64,000 nucleotides of DNA from Collimonas sp. OK412 (GCF_900112135.1 NZ_FOLC01000018.1:1-64000); one strand, 5' to 3'; shown: positions 27,597 through 37,502, counted from the first letter of the stretch. The notes: generated by a model not told the origin, from the sequence alone. Program-made: numbers and translations.

Positions 27597-28612
27597 CGTT
27601 CAGTGATCTCCACCATCCCGGGGCCGGCGACACGCGCCATGACCGAACTTGTTGCCGCTGCCGCCCTGACCCTCACCATCTGGCCGGGATACCCATCTTG
27701 CAGCGCCTCTACCCGCCCCTCCAGCGAAACCAGCCCAGTATGCGTACGCAAGGTGATTTGCTCCCCTCGGGTTACCGCTGGCGCCGGTTCCACCTGCGAA
27801 CGCAAAACTGGCTGTCCTTTGTTCAGGCTATGACGGACACGCCATAGCGTGCTGTCGCTCTGGTTTTTGACGGCAACGGCATTTTCATGGGCAGCATCAG
27901 CGACATCGACTTCGCGCCGTTCAAAATTTGCCGGATTGACGATGCTTCCTGCCACCAGGTCCTGCGCTGCCACATAACCATCCTGATAGGCCCGTACCTC
28001 AAAACTGACCGGAATGGATCGAGAGAAATCGCGATCGATCCAGATATCGACCCAGACCAGCATGCGCCTGCTCGGTAATCCGCCTTCGAGCAAAGGGCGT
28101 ACTCGCAATTCGACGTTTCCCTGGGGCAGGGATACATCGCGCGGCTCGCTGATTTCGCTGATCTCGCTGCGCGCCACTCGCAATTTCAGCCAGCGCGACA
28201 ATTCTTCGCGCGCACTTTCAATTACCCTCTCGCCGGCAAGCGTCTGCTCAGATGCGGAAACCAGCACACGCTCCGCTCCCGTCCATACTGCCGTACCTTG
28301 GCCGAGCTGGCGCGAACGCACCCAGCGCTCAAGTTCGGTCCGCTCAAGGCTGACCATATTGCCGGCGCGCGGCGCCGTGCCCAAAGGCAGCTTCATCCAT
28401 TGGTACAAGGTAGCCAGATCTCCAGCGCTCAAATTGGCCACGTCACCCAGCGTCACCTGCATGTGATTTACCTGCACTTTTGCCCGCACCTCGATTTTCA
28501 CAGGCCGCGTCTTTGCATCAGACTGCGCAAATGAAATGGTTCCGGCAAAAGCCAGGACCATGCAGCACAATGCCTGCAGCAAGCGACGATGGAAAATTGC
28601 CGTGATTGGCAT
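27593..28612 (-). CDS. flgA: FlgA, P-ring assembly chaperone
   Basis: This protein has 339 residues from the ATG at 28612; an upstream extension to 28660 would run into flgG. It has a Sec signal peptide ending SFAQ. The C-terminal SAF-type domain contains YVAAQDLVAGSIVNPANFERREVDV and LNKGQPVLRSQVEPAPAVTRGEQITL, typical of FlgA. It assists FlgI polymerisation in the periplasm. Its stop overlaps the flgH start (ATGA). Confidence 0.95.
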   Translation of the reverse strand: MPITAIFHRRLLQALCCMVLAFAGTISFAQSDAKTRPVKIEVRAKVQVNHMQVTLGDVANLSAGDLATLYQWMKLPLGTAPRAGNMVSLERTELERWVRSRQLGQGTAVWTGAERVLVSASEQTLAGERVIESAREELSRWLKLRVARSEISEISEPRDVSLPQGNVELRVRPLLEGGLPSRRMLVWVDIWIDRDFSRSIPVSFEVRAYQDGYVAAQDLVAGSIVNPANFERREVDVADAAHENAVAVKNQSDSTLWRVRHSLNKGQPVLRSQVEPAPAVTRGEQITLRTHTGLVSLEGRVEALQDGYPGQMVRVRAAAATSSVMARVAGPGMVEITER

Positions 28613-28622
28613 AGTTTTATAT

Positions 28623-29420
28623 CTATTTACGCAGGTTGTTAACCATGCCGAGCATCTCATCGGATGCCTGCACTACTTTCACACTGGCCTCGTAGGCGCG
28701 TTGAGCCACCATGAGGTTAACCATCTCCTCGACCATCTTGACATTCGACCCTTCCAGAAATCCCTGTTGCAGCAATCCAATGCTGTCTTCAGCCGCCCTG
28801 CCGGTGATAGGCTCCCCGGATGAGTCATTGGTGCGATACAAGTTGTCGCCCTGTGCGCTAAGCAAACCAGGGCTGGCGAACCGGACCAGTTCCAGCTTTC
28901 CCGCTTCGACCGGAGCAGACTGCCCGGGGATCTGGAGAGTCACGCGACCGTTGGGGTTGATCACCATGTTTTGCGCGTTATCGGGAACCGTGATGCCGGG
29001 GCTCAGGGGATAACCGGCTTGCGTCGCCAGCAAACCGTCCGAATTGACTTTCAGGGTTCCGCCGCGGGTATAGGCGCGCGAACCGTCGGGCATCGTCACT
29101 TCCAGGAAACCATCGCCCTGAATCGCCACGTCCAGCGCCGAATCGGTTTTCTTCATGTCGCCGACGTCAAACATCTTCGAAAGATTCGCAATCCCAACTC
29201 CTGAGCCCAACTGGGAAGCACCGCCTGGCAAACCGATTTCGCCGTCGGCGGCTTTGGACAAAGCCAACTGGCGCGTGCCTATCATCATCAAGTCAGCAAA
29301 ACTGATCCGGGCTTTTTTAAAACCGGTGGTATTCACGTTGGCCAGATTGTTGGCAATCGTGTCGACGTTCAGTTGCTGCGCCTGCATTCCGGTGGCGCCG
29401 ATATAAAGAGCATCAAGCAT
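28623..29420 (-). CDS. flgG: FlgG, distal rod protein
   Basis: This 265-residue protein begins MLDALYIGATGMQAQQLNVD, followed by TIANNLANVNTTGFKKARISF. The middle has IQGDGFLEV and AYTRGGTLKVNSDG. It ends EEMVNLMVAQRAYEASVKVVQASDEMLGMVNNLR. These are the hallmarks of FlgG. The length is normal (~260 aa). It follows flgF by 54 bp. Confidence 0.97.
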   Translation of the reverse strand: MLDALYIGATGMQAQQLNVDTIANNLANVNTTGFKKARISFADLMMIGTRQLALSKAADGEIGLPGGASQLGSGVGIANLSKMFDVGDMKKTDSALDVAIQGDGFLEVTMPDGSRAYTRGGTLKVNSDGLLATQAGYPLSPGITVPDNAQNMVINPNGRVTLQIPGQSAPVEAGKLELVRFASPGLLSAQGDNLYRTNDSSGEPITGRAAEDSIGLLQQGFLEGSNVKMVEEMVNLMVAQRAYEASVKVVQASDEMLGMVNNLRK

Positions 29421-29474
29421 AAAATCCCTATCTCAAACTTGTTTATGGTTAACTCGGATAATCACGGCATCCTG

Positions 29475-30227
29475 TTACAGATCGCCCAATTTGCGGATGG
29501 CGGTTCCGAGCATCTCGTCATATCCCTGCGCCACCTTTTGCATGGATTCAAAATGACGCATGGTCTGGGTCAGTTCCACCATTTCGTGCATGGAACTGAC
29601 ATTCGCGTTCTCCAGATAGCCCTGCTTGACCTGTATCTCCGCGTCCTGCAATTGCGCCATGCCCCCGCCGGCGGCAACCAGCCCGTCGCCAAGCCGTCGC
29701 AGGCTGGCCGGTTTATCAAACTGGACTATCTTCAACTGCCCGACCGGCAATTTGTTCTCGGTAATATTGCCGGCCGCGTCGATGGACGGCTGCGAAGTAT
29801 TCAGATAAATATCGCCGCCCTTGCCCATTACCGGATAGCCTTGCGCGGTCACCAGCCGTCCGCGTGCGTCCATGCGGAAATTGCCCTGCCTGGTATAGGC
29901 AGCGCCATTGTCAGTCTGTACCTCGAAATACCCGGGCCCGGCAATGGCAAGATCCAGGTTCTGTCCAGTCGACTTGAGCGTGCCTGGGCGCGTATCCGAC
30001 AGCACTTCTACCTGGTTTTCCGGGACATTGCGGGACATCGCATCAGCCATGCCGGCATCCAATAAACGTGCGAACGAATTGGCTTGCGATGACGACTGTG
30101 CGCGCACCACCGCCACCTCGCGCTTATACGCGGGAGTCAAGGCGTTACTCAGGTTCATGGCGACACGATCGACCCGCGCCATGTCTTGCTGCATGCTTTG
30201 CAGGGCAATTCCCAACAGTTCTTCCAT
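29475..30227 (-). CDS. flgF: FlgF, proximal rod protein
   Basis: This 250-residue flagellar rod protein of the FlgF/FlgG group has LQSMQQDMARVDRVAMNLSNALTPAYKREV near the N-terminus, IAGPGYFEVQ, and AAYTRQGNFRMDARGRLVT. The C-terminal D0 helix SMHEMVELTQTMRHFESMQKVAQGYDEML is intact. The order flgF-flgG supports FlgF. It follows flhA by 40 bp. Confidence 0.93.
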   Translation of the reverse strand: MEELLGIALQSMQQDMARVDRVAMNLSNALTPAYKREVAVVRAQSSSQANSFARLLDAGMADAMSRNVPENQVEVLSDTRPGTLKSTGQNLDLAIAGPGYFEVQTDNGAAYTRQGNFRMDARGRLVTAQGYPVMGKGGDIYLNTSQPSIDAAGNITENKLPVGQLKIVQFDKPASLRRLGDGLVAAGGGMAQLQDAEIQVKQGYLENANVSSMHEMVELTQTMRHFESMQKVAQGYDEMLGTAIRKLGDL

Positions 30228-30267
30228 GTTTATCTTTCACGCCAATGAGGCATTGATGAAATCAAGT

Positions 30268-32322
30268 TCACAGGGTCACCACGCTATATGATTTGAGCTC
30301 TATCGTTTGCGGGATCTCGGTCATCGAAAGCACCCGCAGATGCGGCACCACGCGCTCGGACAGCATGCGGATATGCCGGCGCAATTCGGGAGAACACAAC
30401 AGCACCGGCAACAAATTGCTTTTCATCATGCGCTCAGCCTGCTGCACCAGGCGCGCGATGAATTGCTCGGCCAGTTTCGGCTCAAGCACAAAAGGCTGTG
30501 GTCCGTTCGCGGAATGTATGCTGTGCATCAATTGGCTTTCAATCGCCGGATCCAGTGTCATCACATGCAGCGCATTTGCCTCTCCCACCAACCCTTGGCA
30601 TATTGCGTGGCCAAGCCGGTGCCGCACTGCTTCTGTCAAATAATGGCTGTCCTTGCTGGTTCGGCCTGCATCGTTCAGCGTTTCCAGAATCGCTTCTATA
30701 TGGCGGATACTTACTTTTTCCCGCAACAGGCTCTGCAGCACTTTCTGCACATCGCTGATCGCCAGCACTGTAGGGATCAAGTCTTCAACCAGGCTGGGCT
30801 GTCCCTGCCGCACACGGGCCAGCAAACGATCCGTTTCGGCGCGCGTGAGCAGGGTTGAGGATTCGCGCCGCAGCACTTCCGTCAGGTGGGTCATGAAAAC
30901 TGTCTGCGCATCCACCAAAGTAAACTTGGCGGCTTGCGCGGCAGCCCGTTGCGACTCCTCTATCCACAGCGCCGGCAGGCCATAGGTCGGGTCACGCGTC
31001 GCTTCGCCCGGGATGGTTTTAGTATCTCCGCCCGGATGTATCGCTAGCAGGCGATCGGCGCGCGCCTCGCCGCGTGCCGTCAGCACGCCGTCAAGATGGA
31101 TCTCATACTGATCTGCGCCGAGACGGGACGTGTCCTTGAAACGAACGCGCGGCAAGACCAGGCCGAATTCCTGCGCATGCTGCTTGCGAAATGTCGCAAT
31201 GCGCTCCATGAACAAGCTGCCAGGCTGGTTCACCAACGGCACCCAGTGATGCCCTACGTTGACTTCGATCGGCTCGACTTTCAGCAAGGCATAAGGATCG
31301 TCATCGTTAGCTGCGGCGCCATCGGCAACCTCACTATCTTCAGGCTCAGCCAAGGTTTTTGTCCTTGCCACCCGATAGGCGAACCAGGCTGCAATCAATA
31401 CGCACGATCCCAATGCCAATACCGGCATGGCGGGAATTCCCGGCATCAGCAGCAAACCGACCTGCGCCGCCGCCACTATCAGCAGCGTTTTCGGGAACGA
31501 GGTCATCTGCCGCGCAACTTCCTGGCTGAGGTTGGCGTCCGAAGCTGAACGGGTAACGATAATCCCGGTTCCCAATGCGATGACCAGGGCAGGCACCTGG
31601 GTCACGATACCGTCGCCGATCGTCAGCAACGTATAGGTCTGCAAAGCCTGCCCCCATGGCATTCCGTGCTGCATGACGCCGATCACCAAGCCGCCGACGA
31701 TATCGATCAGCAAAATGATGATGCCGGCGATGGCATCGCCTTTTACGAATTTGCTGGCGCCGTCCATGGCGCCGTAAAACCCCGCCTCTTTACTCAGGTT
31801 TTTCCGGCGCAGCTGGGCTTCAGCCTGATCGATGAATCCCATGTTGAGGTCAGCATCGATGCTCATCTGCTGACCCGGCATGCTGTCCAGCGTAAAACGC
31901 GCCGCCACTTCCGAAACCCGCTGGGCGCCGTTGGTGATGACCACATACTGGACCACGATCAAGATGAAGAAGACGATCAGGCCGATCACGTAATTGCCGC
32001 CCACTACATACGAACCGATAGCTGCGATCACCTTGCCGGCATCGCCATTCGACAAAATGAGACGCGTTGCCGCCACATTGAGCGACAGGCGAAACAAGGT
32101 AGCAATCAGCAGCAAGGACGGGAAAGTCGAAAATTCGACCGGCCGCGCCATATAAAATGTCAGCAGCAGGATCAGGAAGGCAAAGCTGAAATTGGTGAGT
32201 ATGAGGAAATCCAGCAGCGGGCTCGGGATAGGCACGAACAGCACCACCAGCACGCCCAGCACCAGTACCACCATGACGATGTCGCTATGCTTGCCGAAAA
32301 ACCGCCGCAGCATATCCATCAC
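30268..32322 (-). CDS. flhA: FlhA, export-gate protein
   Basis: This 684-residue protein starts at GTG overlapping the flhB stop. The N-terminal membrane domain has about eight helices with the FHIPEP-region motifs (SPLLDFLILTNFSFAFLILL, RFTLDSMPGQQMSIDADLN, GDAIAGIIILLIDIVGGLVIG). The large cytoplasmic domain (from about residue 330) ends normally. FlhA forms the nonameric export ring that receives substrates and chaperones. It appears intact. Confidence 0.98.
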   Translation of the reverse strand: MMDMLRRFFGKHSDIVMVVLVLGVLVVLFVPIPSPLLDFLILTNFSFAFLILLLTFYMARPVEFSTFPSLLLIATLFRLSLNVAATRLILSNGDAGKVIAAIGSYVVGGNYVIGLIVFFILIVVQYVVITNGAQRVSEVAARFTLDSMPGQQMSIDADLNMGFIDQAEAQLRRKNLSKEAGFYGAMDGASKFVKGDAIAGIIILLIDIVGGLVIGVMQHGMPWGQALQTYTLLTIGDGIVTQVPALVIALGTGIIVTRSASDANLSQEVARQMTSFPKTLLIVAAAQVGLLLMPGIPAMPVLALGSCVLIAAWFAYRVARTKTLAEPEDSEVADGAAANDDDPYALLKVEPIEVNVGHHWVPLVNQPGSLFMERIATFRKQHAQEFGLVLPRVRFKDTSRLGADQYEIHLDGVLTARGEARADRLLAIHPGGDTKTIPGEATRDPTYGLPALWIEESQRAAAQAAKFTLVDAQTVFMTHLTEVLRRESSTLLTRAETDRLLARVRQGQPSLVEDLIPTVLAISDVQKVLQSLLREKVSIRHIEAILETLNDAGRTSKDSHYLTEAVRHRLGHAICQGLVGEANALHVMTLDPAIESQLMHSIHSANGPQPFVLEPKLAEQFIARLVQQAERMMKSNLLPVLLCSPELRRHIRMLSERVVPHLRVLSMTEIPQTIELKSYSVVTL

Positions 32323-33434
32323 GCCTTCCCGCCCGCGGCTGCATGTTGCAGATCATGGCTGCGTTCAGTTTCGCGGGCCTGGCGCATTGCGAACACCCAG
32401 ACGATGATGCGCGCCACATCGGCATACAAGGCTGGAGGCACCTGCTGGTCGACGCCGACTTCATGGAACAGCTTGCGCGCCAAAGTACGGTTCTGGACTA
32501 TCGGGATGTTGTTGCGCGCGGCAATTTTTCGCATGGCCGCGGCGATCAGTCCCGCGCCTTTTGACACCATTTGCGGCGAGGTCATCTCGCCGTGGGTGTA
32601 ACGCAGCGCCACGGCAAGATGGGTGGGATTTGTGATCAGGACGTCCGCGCTGCCGGTTTTACCCAAGGCCAGACTACGCTTGAGCATCTCTGCCCGCAAC
32701 TCGCGCAAACGCGCTCGAATCCGCGGATCGCCGTCGCGATGCTTGGATTCATCGCGCAGATCGCGCTTGCTCATGCGCATTTTCTTGGAAAACTCATGCT
32801 TGGTGTAGAGCCAGTCGAATGCGGCGATAATTCCCAGCATCAGGATTATTTTCATGCCGATCGAACTCATGTCGCCCAGCATGGCGCGCAGGTAGCCCTG
32901 AGGCGAATAACCTGCCAGGCTGTAAAATTGCGGCGCCAGGCTCTTCAGCGCACGATAAACCACCCACACCAGCAACGTCAGCTTCAGGCAGGCCCTGAGG
33001 CCGTCGAACAATGTTCGCATGGAAAACAGACGTTTGAAGCCATTGGCCGGATTGACCCGATCCCAGTCAGGACCGAGCGGTTTGGTGGAAAATACCGGCC
33101 CGATCTGGATCAGATTGGCGACAATCGCCGCCAGCATGATTGCAGAAAAAAACGGCGCCAGCAGCATCAGGCTATGCGTCAAGCCATGCGAGATCAGCTG
33201 CCATAAAACCGCCGGCCCGGCATCGACGCGTCCTGCCAGATTGAACAGAGCCTGATCGAAACGAAACTGGTCGCCAAAATTTTCCCAGCCCTGCCAGTTG
33301 ACATAAATTATCGCCACGGCAAACACAATGGCTGAAATGACATCCGGGCTTTTGGCGACCTGCCCTCGCTTGCGCGCTTCATTAAGCTTGTATTGAGTGG
33401 CGGCCTCATTACGATCCAGATCTTGCTCGGCCAT
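32319..33434 (-). CDS. flhB: FlhB, substrate-specificity switch of the export gate
   Basis: This protein has 371 residues from the ATG at 33434, which shares a base with the fliR stop (TAATG). It has four hydrophobic helices in the first ~215 residues and a cytoplasmic domain with the autocleavage motif NPTH at residues 269-272. Intact autocleavage implies a working switch between rod/hook and late substrates, although no late substrates are encoded here. The motif KHEFSKKMRMSKRDLRDESK is typical. Confidence 0.98.
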   Translation of the reverse strand: MAEQDLDRNEAATQYKLNEARKRGQVAKSPDVISAIVFAVAIIYVNWQGWENFGDQFRFDQALFNLAGRVDAGPAVLWQLISHGLTHSLMLLAPFFSAIMLAAIVANLIQIGPVFSTKPLGPDWDRVNPANGFKRLFSMRTLFDGLRACLKLTLLVWVVYRALKSLAPQFYSLAGYSPQGYLRAMLGDMSSIGMKIILMLGIIAAFDWLYTKHEFSKKMRMSKRDLRDESKHRDGDPRIRARLRELRAEMLKRSLALGKTGSADVLITNPTHLAVALRYTHGEMTSPQMVSKGAGLIAAAMRKIAARNNIPIVQNRTLARKLFHEVGVDQQVPPALYADVARIIVWVFAMRQARETERSHDLQHAAAGGKA

Positions 33435-34222
33435 TATTGCGCGCCCCCAAACATCGCATTCCAGGTCTGGAAAATCGAGGCGTAGATGCGCGAAGTCACG
33501 CTTCCCGCGCCCGTCATCCAAAGCGACAATGCACTCAGGCCGACCACGATCTTGACCGGTATCCCCATCGCGAACATGTTCATCTGCGGCAAATTGCGCG
33601 CCAGCACGCCCAAACCAAGCTCAACCAGGAAAATACAGAACACGATTGGCGCAACCAGCGCAAATCCCAAGCTAAACATGCCGGCCACCTGTTTGAATAC
33701 AGGACCCGCAGCGCTCGCCAAAGGCCAGGTGCGCCCAGGCGGAAAGCGTTCCAGGCTGTAGGCAAATCCGCGCATTAACGCGTGATGGCCGTCAAGGGCG
33801 AAGAACACCACGACCGCCAGCTGATTGAAGGCGCTGGTGAGGATAGGAAGCTGGCGCCGGCTGACCGGATCAAAGACCTGGGCAATGCCGTAACCGATCT
33901 GCACATCAAGCAGCGCACCGCCCACCGAAAATGCGGCAAACCCGAGCATTACTCCCAAAGCCATGGTCGCGCCCAGGATCAATTCGATGAAAGCCGCCTG
34001 CATCAACTCGCCGACGCCAAGCTCGGCTGAGACGCGTATATCGGGAAAGCCGACGGCGAGGGCAATGGAAAGGGAGATCACCAGGAGCACGCGCACCATG
34101 GCGGGCATGGAGAAGGCGTACATGACCGGCGTCATCAGAAATACCGCAGCCAGCCGCAATGACAGCAGGAACACCGTAAGCAGCCAGGACATATCGACGA
34201 ACAATGCATTTTGGGGTCCCAT
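33434..34222 (-). CDS. fliR: FliR, export-gate membrane protein
   Basis: This protein has 262 residues from the ATG at 34222, with GGGGAA upstream; a longer reading to 34309 would overlap fliQ. It has five to six hydrophobic helices with LRLAAVFLMTPVMYAFSMPAMVRVLL and GAALLDVQIGYGIAQVFDPVS-like motifs (here SVGGALLDVQIGYGIAQVFD). It forms the gate complex with FliP and FliQ. Confidence 0.96.
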   Translation of the reverse strand: MGPQNALFVDMSWLLTVFLLSLRLAAVFLMTPVMYAFSMPAMVRVLLVISLSIALAVGFPDIRVSAELGVGELMQAAFIELILGATMALGVMLGFAAFSVGGALLDVQIGYGIAQVFDPVSRRQLPILTSAFNQLAVVVFFALDGHHALMRGFAYSLERFPPGRTWPLASAAGPVFKQVAGMFSLGFALVAPIVFCIFLVELGLGVLARNLPQMNMFAMGIPVKIVVGLSALSLWMTGAGSVTSRIYASIFQTWNAMFGGAQ

Positions 34223-34235
34223 ACATTTCCCCAAA

Positions 34236-34502
34236 CTAGAACATCGACGGAATATCGGACCAGAGCTTGGTCGAGAATTGGGCCAGCTTATGCAACATCC
34301 AAGGGCCAAACACCATCAAGGCGACACCAGCGGCCAGAAGTTTCGGCACGAAGGTAAGCGACATTTCTTGCACTTGTGTCACGACTTGCAGAATGCTGAC
34401 GATCAGGCCAACCAGCATGCTTAACGCTAAAACCGGCATACATACCAGCAATCCCGTCCAAAACATGTCTGCCATCATCTGCAAGGCTAAATCGGCGTGC
34501 AT
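34236..34502 (-). CDS. fliQ: FliQ, export-gate membrane protein
   Basis: This protein has 88 residues from the ATG at 34502, the normal length of FliQ. It has two transmembrane helices with VCMPVLALSMLVGLIVSILQVVTQVQEMSLTFVPK. An in-frame upstream extension to 34631 adds 43 residues with no FliQ similarity and is not adopted. It is the first gene of the 25-gene minus-strand run. Confidence 0.95.
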   Translation of the reverse strand: MHADLALQMMADMFWTGLLVCMPVLALSMLVGLIVSILQVVTQVQEMSLTFVPKLLAAGVALMVFGPWMLHKLAQFSTKLWSDIPSMF

Positions 34503-34941
34503 AGAAACTTTCGGTACTCGTATCCCAAAAAACAACGCCTTACAGGCTCCCCTTGCAAAACTCTTTATTTTGTCACGCGTGTTTTTGTCATCAGTTGTCA
34601 TTTTTCCGCTATGAAATCTATAACGGAACATGTAACTTTATATTATTGCGCGTAACATTTTGTGGAATATTAACAAGTTTCCAAGGTCTAAGCAAAAAAA
34701 TTACTCTCTACAACATTTACAAAAAGATCTTGAGGGGTTCTTGAGAAATGGCTAGCAATAAGGCGTATCCAGCATTCCCATCGAACAAATTTCCATAAGG
34801 AAATTGTTTTATGAGGAACAAAACCAGCCGCACGCAAAGAACGAAGCATGGTTTTCCACATGAATCCCGGGGAGTTGCACAAAAGAAACAACGGGGAGAT
34901 AGGCCGTTATTTAGAGCAATGCGATTCTTGTCAATCGCAGA
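34503..34941. other. AT-rich intergenic region upstream of the export operon
   Basis: This stretch of about 440 bp before fliQ is visibly more AT-rich than its flanks. It contains only short frames without recognisable similarity. It should hold the promoter of the flagellar-type operon, but I could not identify a sigma-54, canonical sigma-28 or convincing sigma-70 site. The GCTAAAC-N16-GGATRTATT motif found elsewhere in the window is not present here. Confidence 0.6.
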
Positions 34942-36192
34942 TCAATTTTGTTGGGCAATCAGTGATTTCATCATTCCATCAATCACCGGTCGCCAATCTC
35001 CGAGCATGGTTTGGCGATACAGACGCATGGACGAATACCATGGAGTGTAATGCTGGCAGTCATACCATCGATGATCGCATGCCTGTGCCAACATGACCCA
35101 TACGGGCATATTGCAGGCGCCAGCCAAATGCGCTGGCGCTGAATCAATCGTAATCACAAGATCAAGATGTTTCATGACGTGGGCGGTATCTTCGAACGAC
35201 CCCAGGTGCGCGCCCAGGTCAACCACGCCATGAAGTTCCAACAATCCTTTTTCTTGCTCGGTGAGATTACCGACCTGGAGTGAAAAAAACTCGGTGGCAT
35301 CGGTTTCCAGAAGTGGAACTAAAGTATTGAGCTCCATGGACCTGAACGGTTCATGCCGTGCGCCAGACTCGCTGCGCCAGACCAGCCCTATCCGCCTGCA
35401 GCCTCCTCGACGTCCAACCAGCGTTTGTTGAATAATTTCCGGCAGGCTGTATTCATCCGACAACGTCAAATAACCCTCTACCGCACTTGGGAAATAAGGT
35501 GTCTCTTGGTAAATGGCGCTCAATGAAAAAGGCCACGTGATGTAATCGAAATCGATCGCCAGACTATCGACAAGCGTTATTGGCAGGGAACTGTTTTTGA
35601 AGAGCCCATGAAGATAATGGGGCGCCTGGCAATAAATAGCGGATGCCCCATCCCGATGCAAGATTTCGGTATAACGCAGCAGCTGCAACAGATCTCCTGC
35701 GCCACCTTCGAGCGCAATCATGATGCGCTTGCCGGCAACTGGCTGCCGCTCCAGGACTTTATCCAAATGCGGCAAGAGCCAAGTATTGTCTTTGTTGGGC
35801 GACGATAGCCGGCTCCACACCTCGCACCATTCTGCGGAACGCATCTTTCTATACAAGGGGTGAGCGTCCTGGAATTGCCCCAGACAATATCGTGTCAATA
35901 GCAATTCTGACGCGATCAAATAATAGTCGTATGGATAAGCAGTCCATTGCGGCAGCACTTCTTCCAAAAGTGGGGACGCCTGCTTGAACATGCCGAGATA
36001 ATTCATGTCAATGCCAAGCTGCGTCCGCTGCATCAAAGTATCCACTTTTGCAGACCATTTGACGGCCAGCTCGATAGCGTCCTCAACCTTTTGGCAGTTC
36101 CTCAATTTCCGAATCAGATTTAGAGCAGTGTCATAATTTGTTTGACTTTGATATGTGGTGTAGGCTGCCGTGAGATCAACCAAATTGCTCAT
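34942..36192 (-). CDS. TPR-glycosyltransferase, paralogue 1 (416 aa)
   Basis: The N-terminal ~140 residues are TPR-like helices. The C-terminal part is a GT-B fold glycosyltransferase of the heptosyltransferase/OGT-like type, with the loop EGGAGDLLQLLRY (about residues 160-172) and the C-terminal nucleotide-sugar region TIDSAPAHLAGACNMPVWVMLA (about 345-366), then WYSSMRLYRQ. Such enzymes usually glycosylate proteins or surface polymers; the acceptor is unknown. It has exactly the same length as the paralogue at 37860-39110. Its position just upstream of the flagellar-type operon suggests an exported part as acceptor, but this is inference. Confidence 0.88.
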   Translation of the reverse strand: MSNLVDLTAAYTTYQSQTNYDTALNLIRKLRNCQKVEDAIELAVKWSAKVDTLMQRTQLGIDMNYLGMFKQASPLLEEVLPQWTAYPYDYYLIASELLLTRYCLGQFQDAHPLYRKMRSAEWCEVWSRLSSPNKDNTWLLPHLDKVLERQPVAGKRIMIALEGGAGDLLQLLRYTEILHRDGASAIYCQAPHYLHGLFKNSSLPITLVDSLAIDFDYITWPFSLSAIYQETPYFPSAVEGYLTLSDEYSLPEIIQQTLVGRRGGCRRIGLVWRSESGARHEPFRSMELNTLVPLLETDATEFFSLQVGNLTEQEKGLLELHGVVDLGAHLGSFEDTAHVMKHLDLVITIDSAPAHLAGACNMPVWVMLAQACDHRWYDCQHYTPWYSSMRLYRQTMLGDWRPVIDGMMKSLIAQQN

Positions 36193-36575
36193 GTCATTCG
36201 CTTTGCTTAAAGTATTTACAACTATATAGAGATCGAATTATCGTTTGTGAAAGTAATCCGAATTTGGGGTGGCTGCATACCATGTCCAAAACACGATTTC
36301 TTGGGTGCGTTGGATCAGATCTCAGAATAATACATTAGCAACAACTCGACTCCAAAAACAAACGAAGATTCATAAATCTCTATGCTTCATTGCAAGACCC
36401 CATAATTTTTCGCTGCCTTCACCATAACTTAGCTCACGCACCACGCTTCGCGAACGAGTGTCCAACCTCAAGTCGAAGTTTGATGCAGGCTGGGTCATAT
36501 CTGCCAACCCATAATTTGCTTGCCGCGAACCTTTATGCGCTTTATGGCGCCTCATGCGTCTGCAGACGGTTTGCG
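36193..36575. other. Intergenic stretch between glycosyltransferase genes
   Basis: This stretch has about 380 bp, AT-rich at the left and less so at the right. A minus-strand 61-codon frame (36370-36555) lies here, but it has no recognised similarity and no convincing ribosome site. It may be a gene remnant. No hairpin terminator or known promoter motif was recognised. Confidence 0.5.
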
Positions 36576-37502
36576 CTATAGGCGCTGACGGACTGCAGCA
36601 ACATAACGGTGCATTGCGCCAGCCAAAATCTCTTTCTGTGGCGTCAAGCCAAGCAACGCGAGAGGGCCGGCCTTCTCGAGCATGCGCCGCCGCGGAGCAT
36701 CGGCCAGCAGCGCATGCACCCGCTCGACGAGTTCATTGTACGAGCAGCCGTCGACGGCGTCGCGCAGCACCTGCGGTATCTCGGAATGCGGATAAAGCTC
36801 TGACACGACAGCTTTGCGGTTGCGCAACAGGATGGACAAGCGCGGCAATTCCGCAATGTTTGTGTGATCGGCCTTGCGCATGTTTAAGGCGAGCTTTGCA
36901 CGCGGCAGCAAGGCATCGCGCTGCGCGGGCGTCCAGGCCTTTCCTATCGGATAGACTACCCGCAGCCCGTGCGACTCTAGCTCGCTCAAAATGGAAAGCC
37001 GGCGGGGCATGGTTTCACCGAAGAAGATGACATCGATGTCCTGCTGGTCATCGTTCAGCACTTGCTCTTCGGATACGATGGGTGTCGCCATCGGCTCAAA
37101 AGTCAGGGGTACGTAGTCAGACCTGAGTATCCCCAGAGTTTGATGATGCTTCAGATTGTCAAGGCTGTACTCCCAGACCCATGCGCGCTGGAGCAAGTGG
37201 CGATAGCCGGGCATTTCTGCCAACAGTTCAGGCAGGCCAGGCTCAAAATTGACCACGATGGCGTTGAGCGGCAGCTCCGCATCGGAAGGCAAGCCAAGAC
37301 CCATCGCGAAAAAGAAAAGGTTGATGTCGGCGTTGTCTACGCTGGGTGCGGCTTCGATGCTGGTTGAGTATCCCAGCTGCTCGCACGCAATGCGAAAGCT
37401 CTCCATAACCTCCGTCACGTTCTCGTTGCCCAGCGTACAGAAGCGCAGATGCGGCCGGAACGGGAAGTCTTCCGGCCAGCCTGCCGGGCCTGTTGTGCTC
37501 AC
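36576..37502 (-). CDS. Glycosyltransferase-like protein (308 aa)
   Basis: The gene starts at GTG overlapping the stop of the 45-residue ORF upstream (GTGA). It has a GT-B-like layout: an N-terminal Rossmann-type half and a C-terminal half with DVIFFGETMPRRLSILSELESHGLRVVYP (about residues 156-184). This is followed by ARAKLALNMRK-like ALNMRKADHTN and LRNRKAVVSE, the pattern of spore-protein/DUF1972-like family 1 glycosyltransferases. No signal peptide is seen. The substrate is unknown. It is placed between two TPR-glycosyltransferases, suggesting a small glycosylation module. Confidence 0.75.
   Translation of the reverse strand: MSTTGPAGWPEDFPFRPHLRFCTLGNENVTEVMESFRIACEQLGYSTSIEAAPSVDNADINLFFFAMGLGLPSDAELPLNAIVVNFEPGLPELLAEMPGYRHLLQRAWVWEYSLDNLKHHQTLGILRSDYVPLTFEPMATPIVSEEQVLNDDQQDIDVIFFGETMPRRLSILSELESHGLRVVYPIGKAWTPAQRDALLPRAKLALNMRKADHTNIAELPRLSILLRNRKAVVSELYPHSEIPQVLRDAVDGCSYNELVERVHALLADAPRRRMLEKAGPLALLGLTPQKEILAGAMHRYVAAVRQRL

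Noticed and set aside
34223-34309. 29-residue N-terminal extension of FliR
   Set aside because: It would overlap fliQ and lacks membrane-protein character; the ATG at 34222 has a GGGGAA site.
34503-34631. 43-residue N-terminal extension of FliQ
   Set aside because: FliQ normally has ~89 residues and begins at the ATG at 34502; the extension has no FliQ-like sequence.
34688-34891. 67-codon minus-strand frame before the flagellar-type operon
   Set aside because: AT-rich intergenic sequence, no similarity and no ribosome site; more likely part of the operon's promoter region.
34503-34941. Canonical sigma-54 or sigma-28 promoter before fliQ
   Set aside because: No TGGCAC-N5-TTGC or TAAA-N15-GCCGATAA was found on the relevant strand; only weak partial matches exist.
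36370-36555. Possible 61-residue minus-strand gene between glycosyltransferases
   Set aside because: No recognised similarity and no convincing ribosome site; could be a remnant, so it is only mentioned within the intergenic entry.
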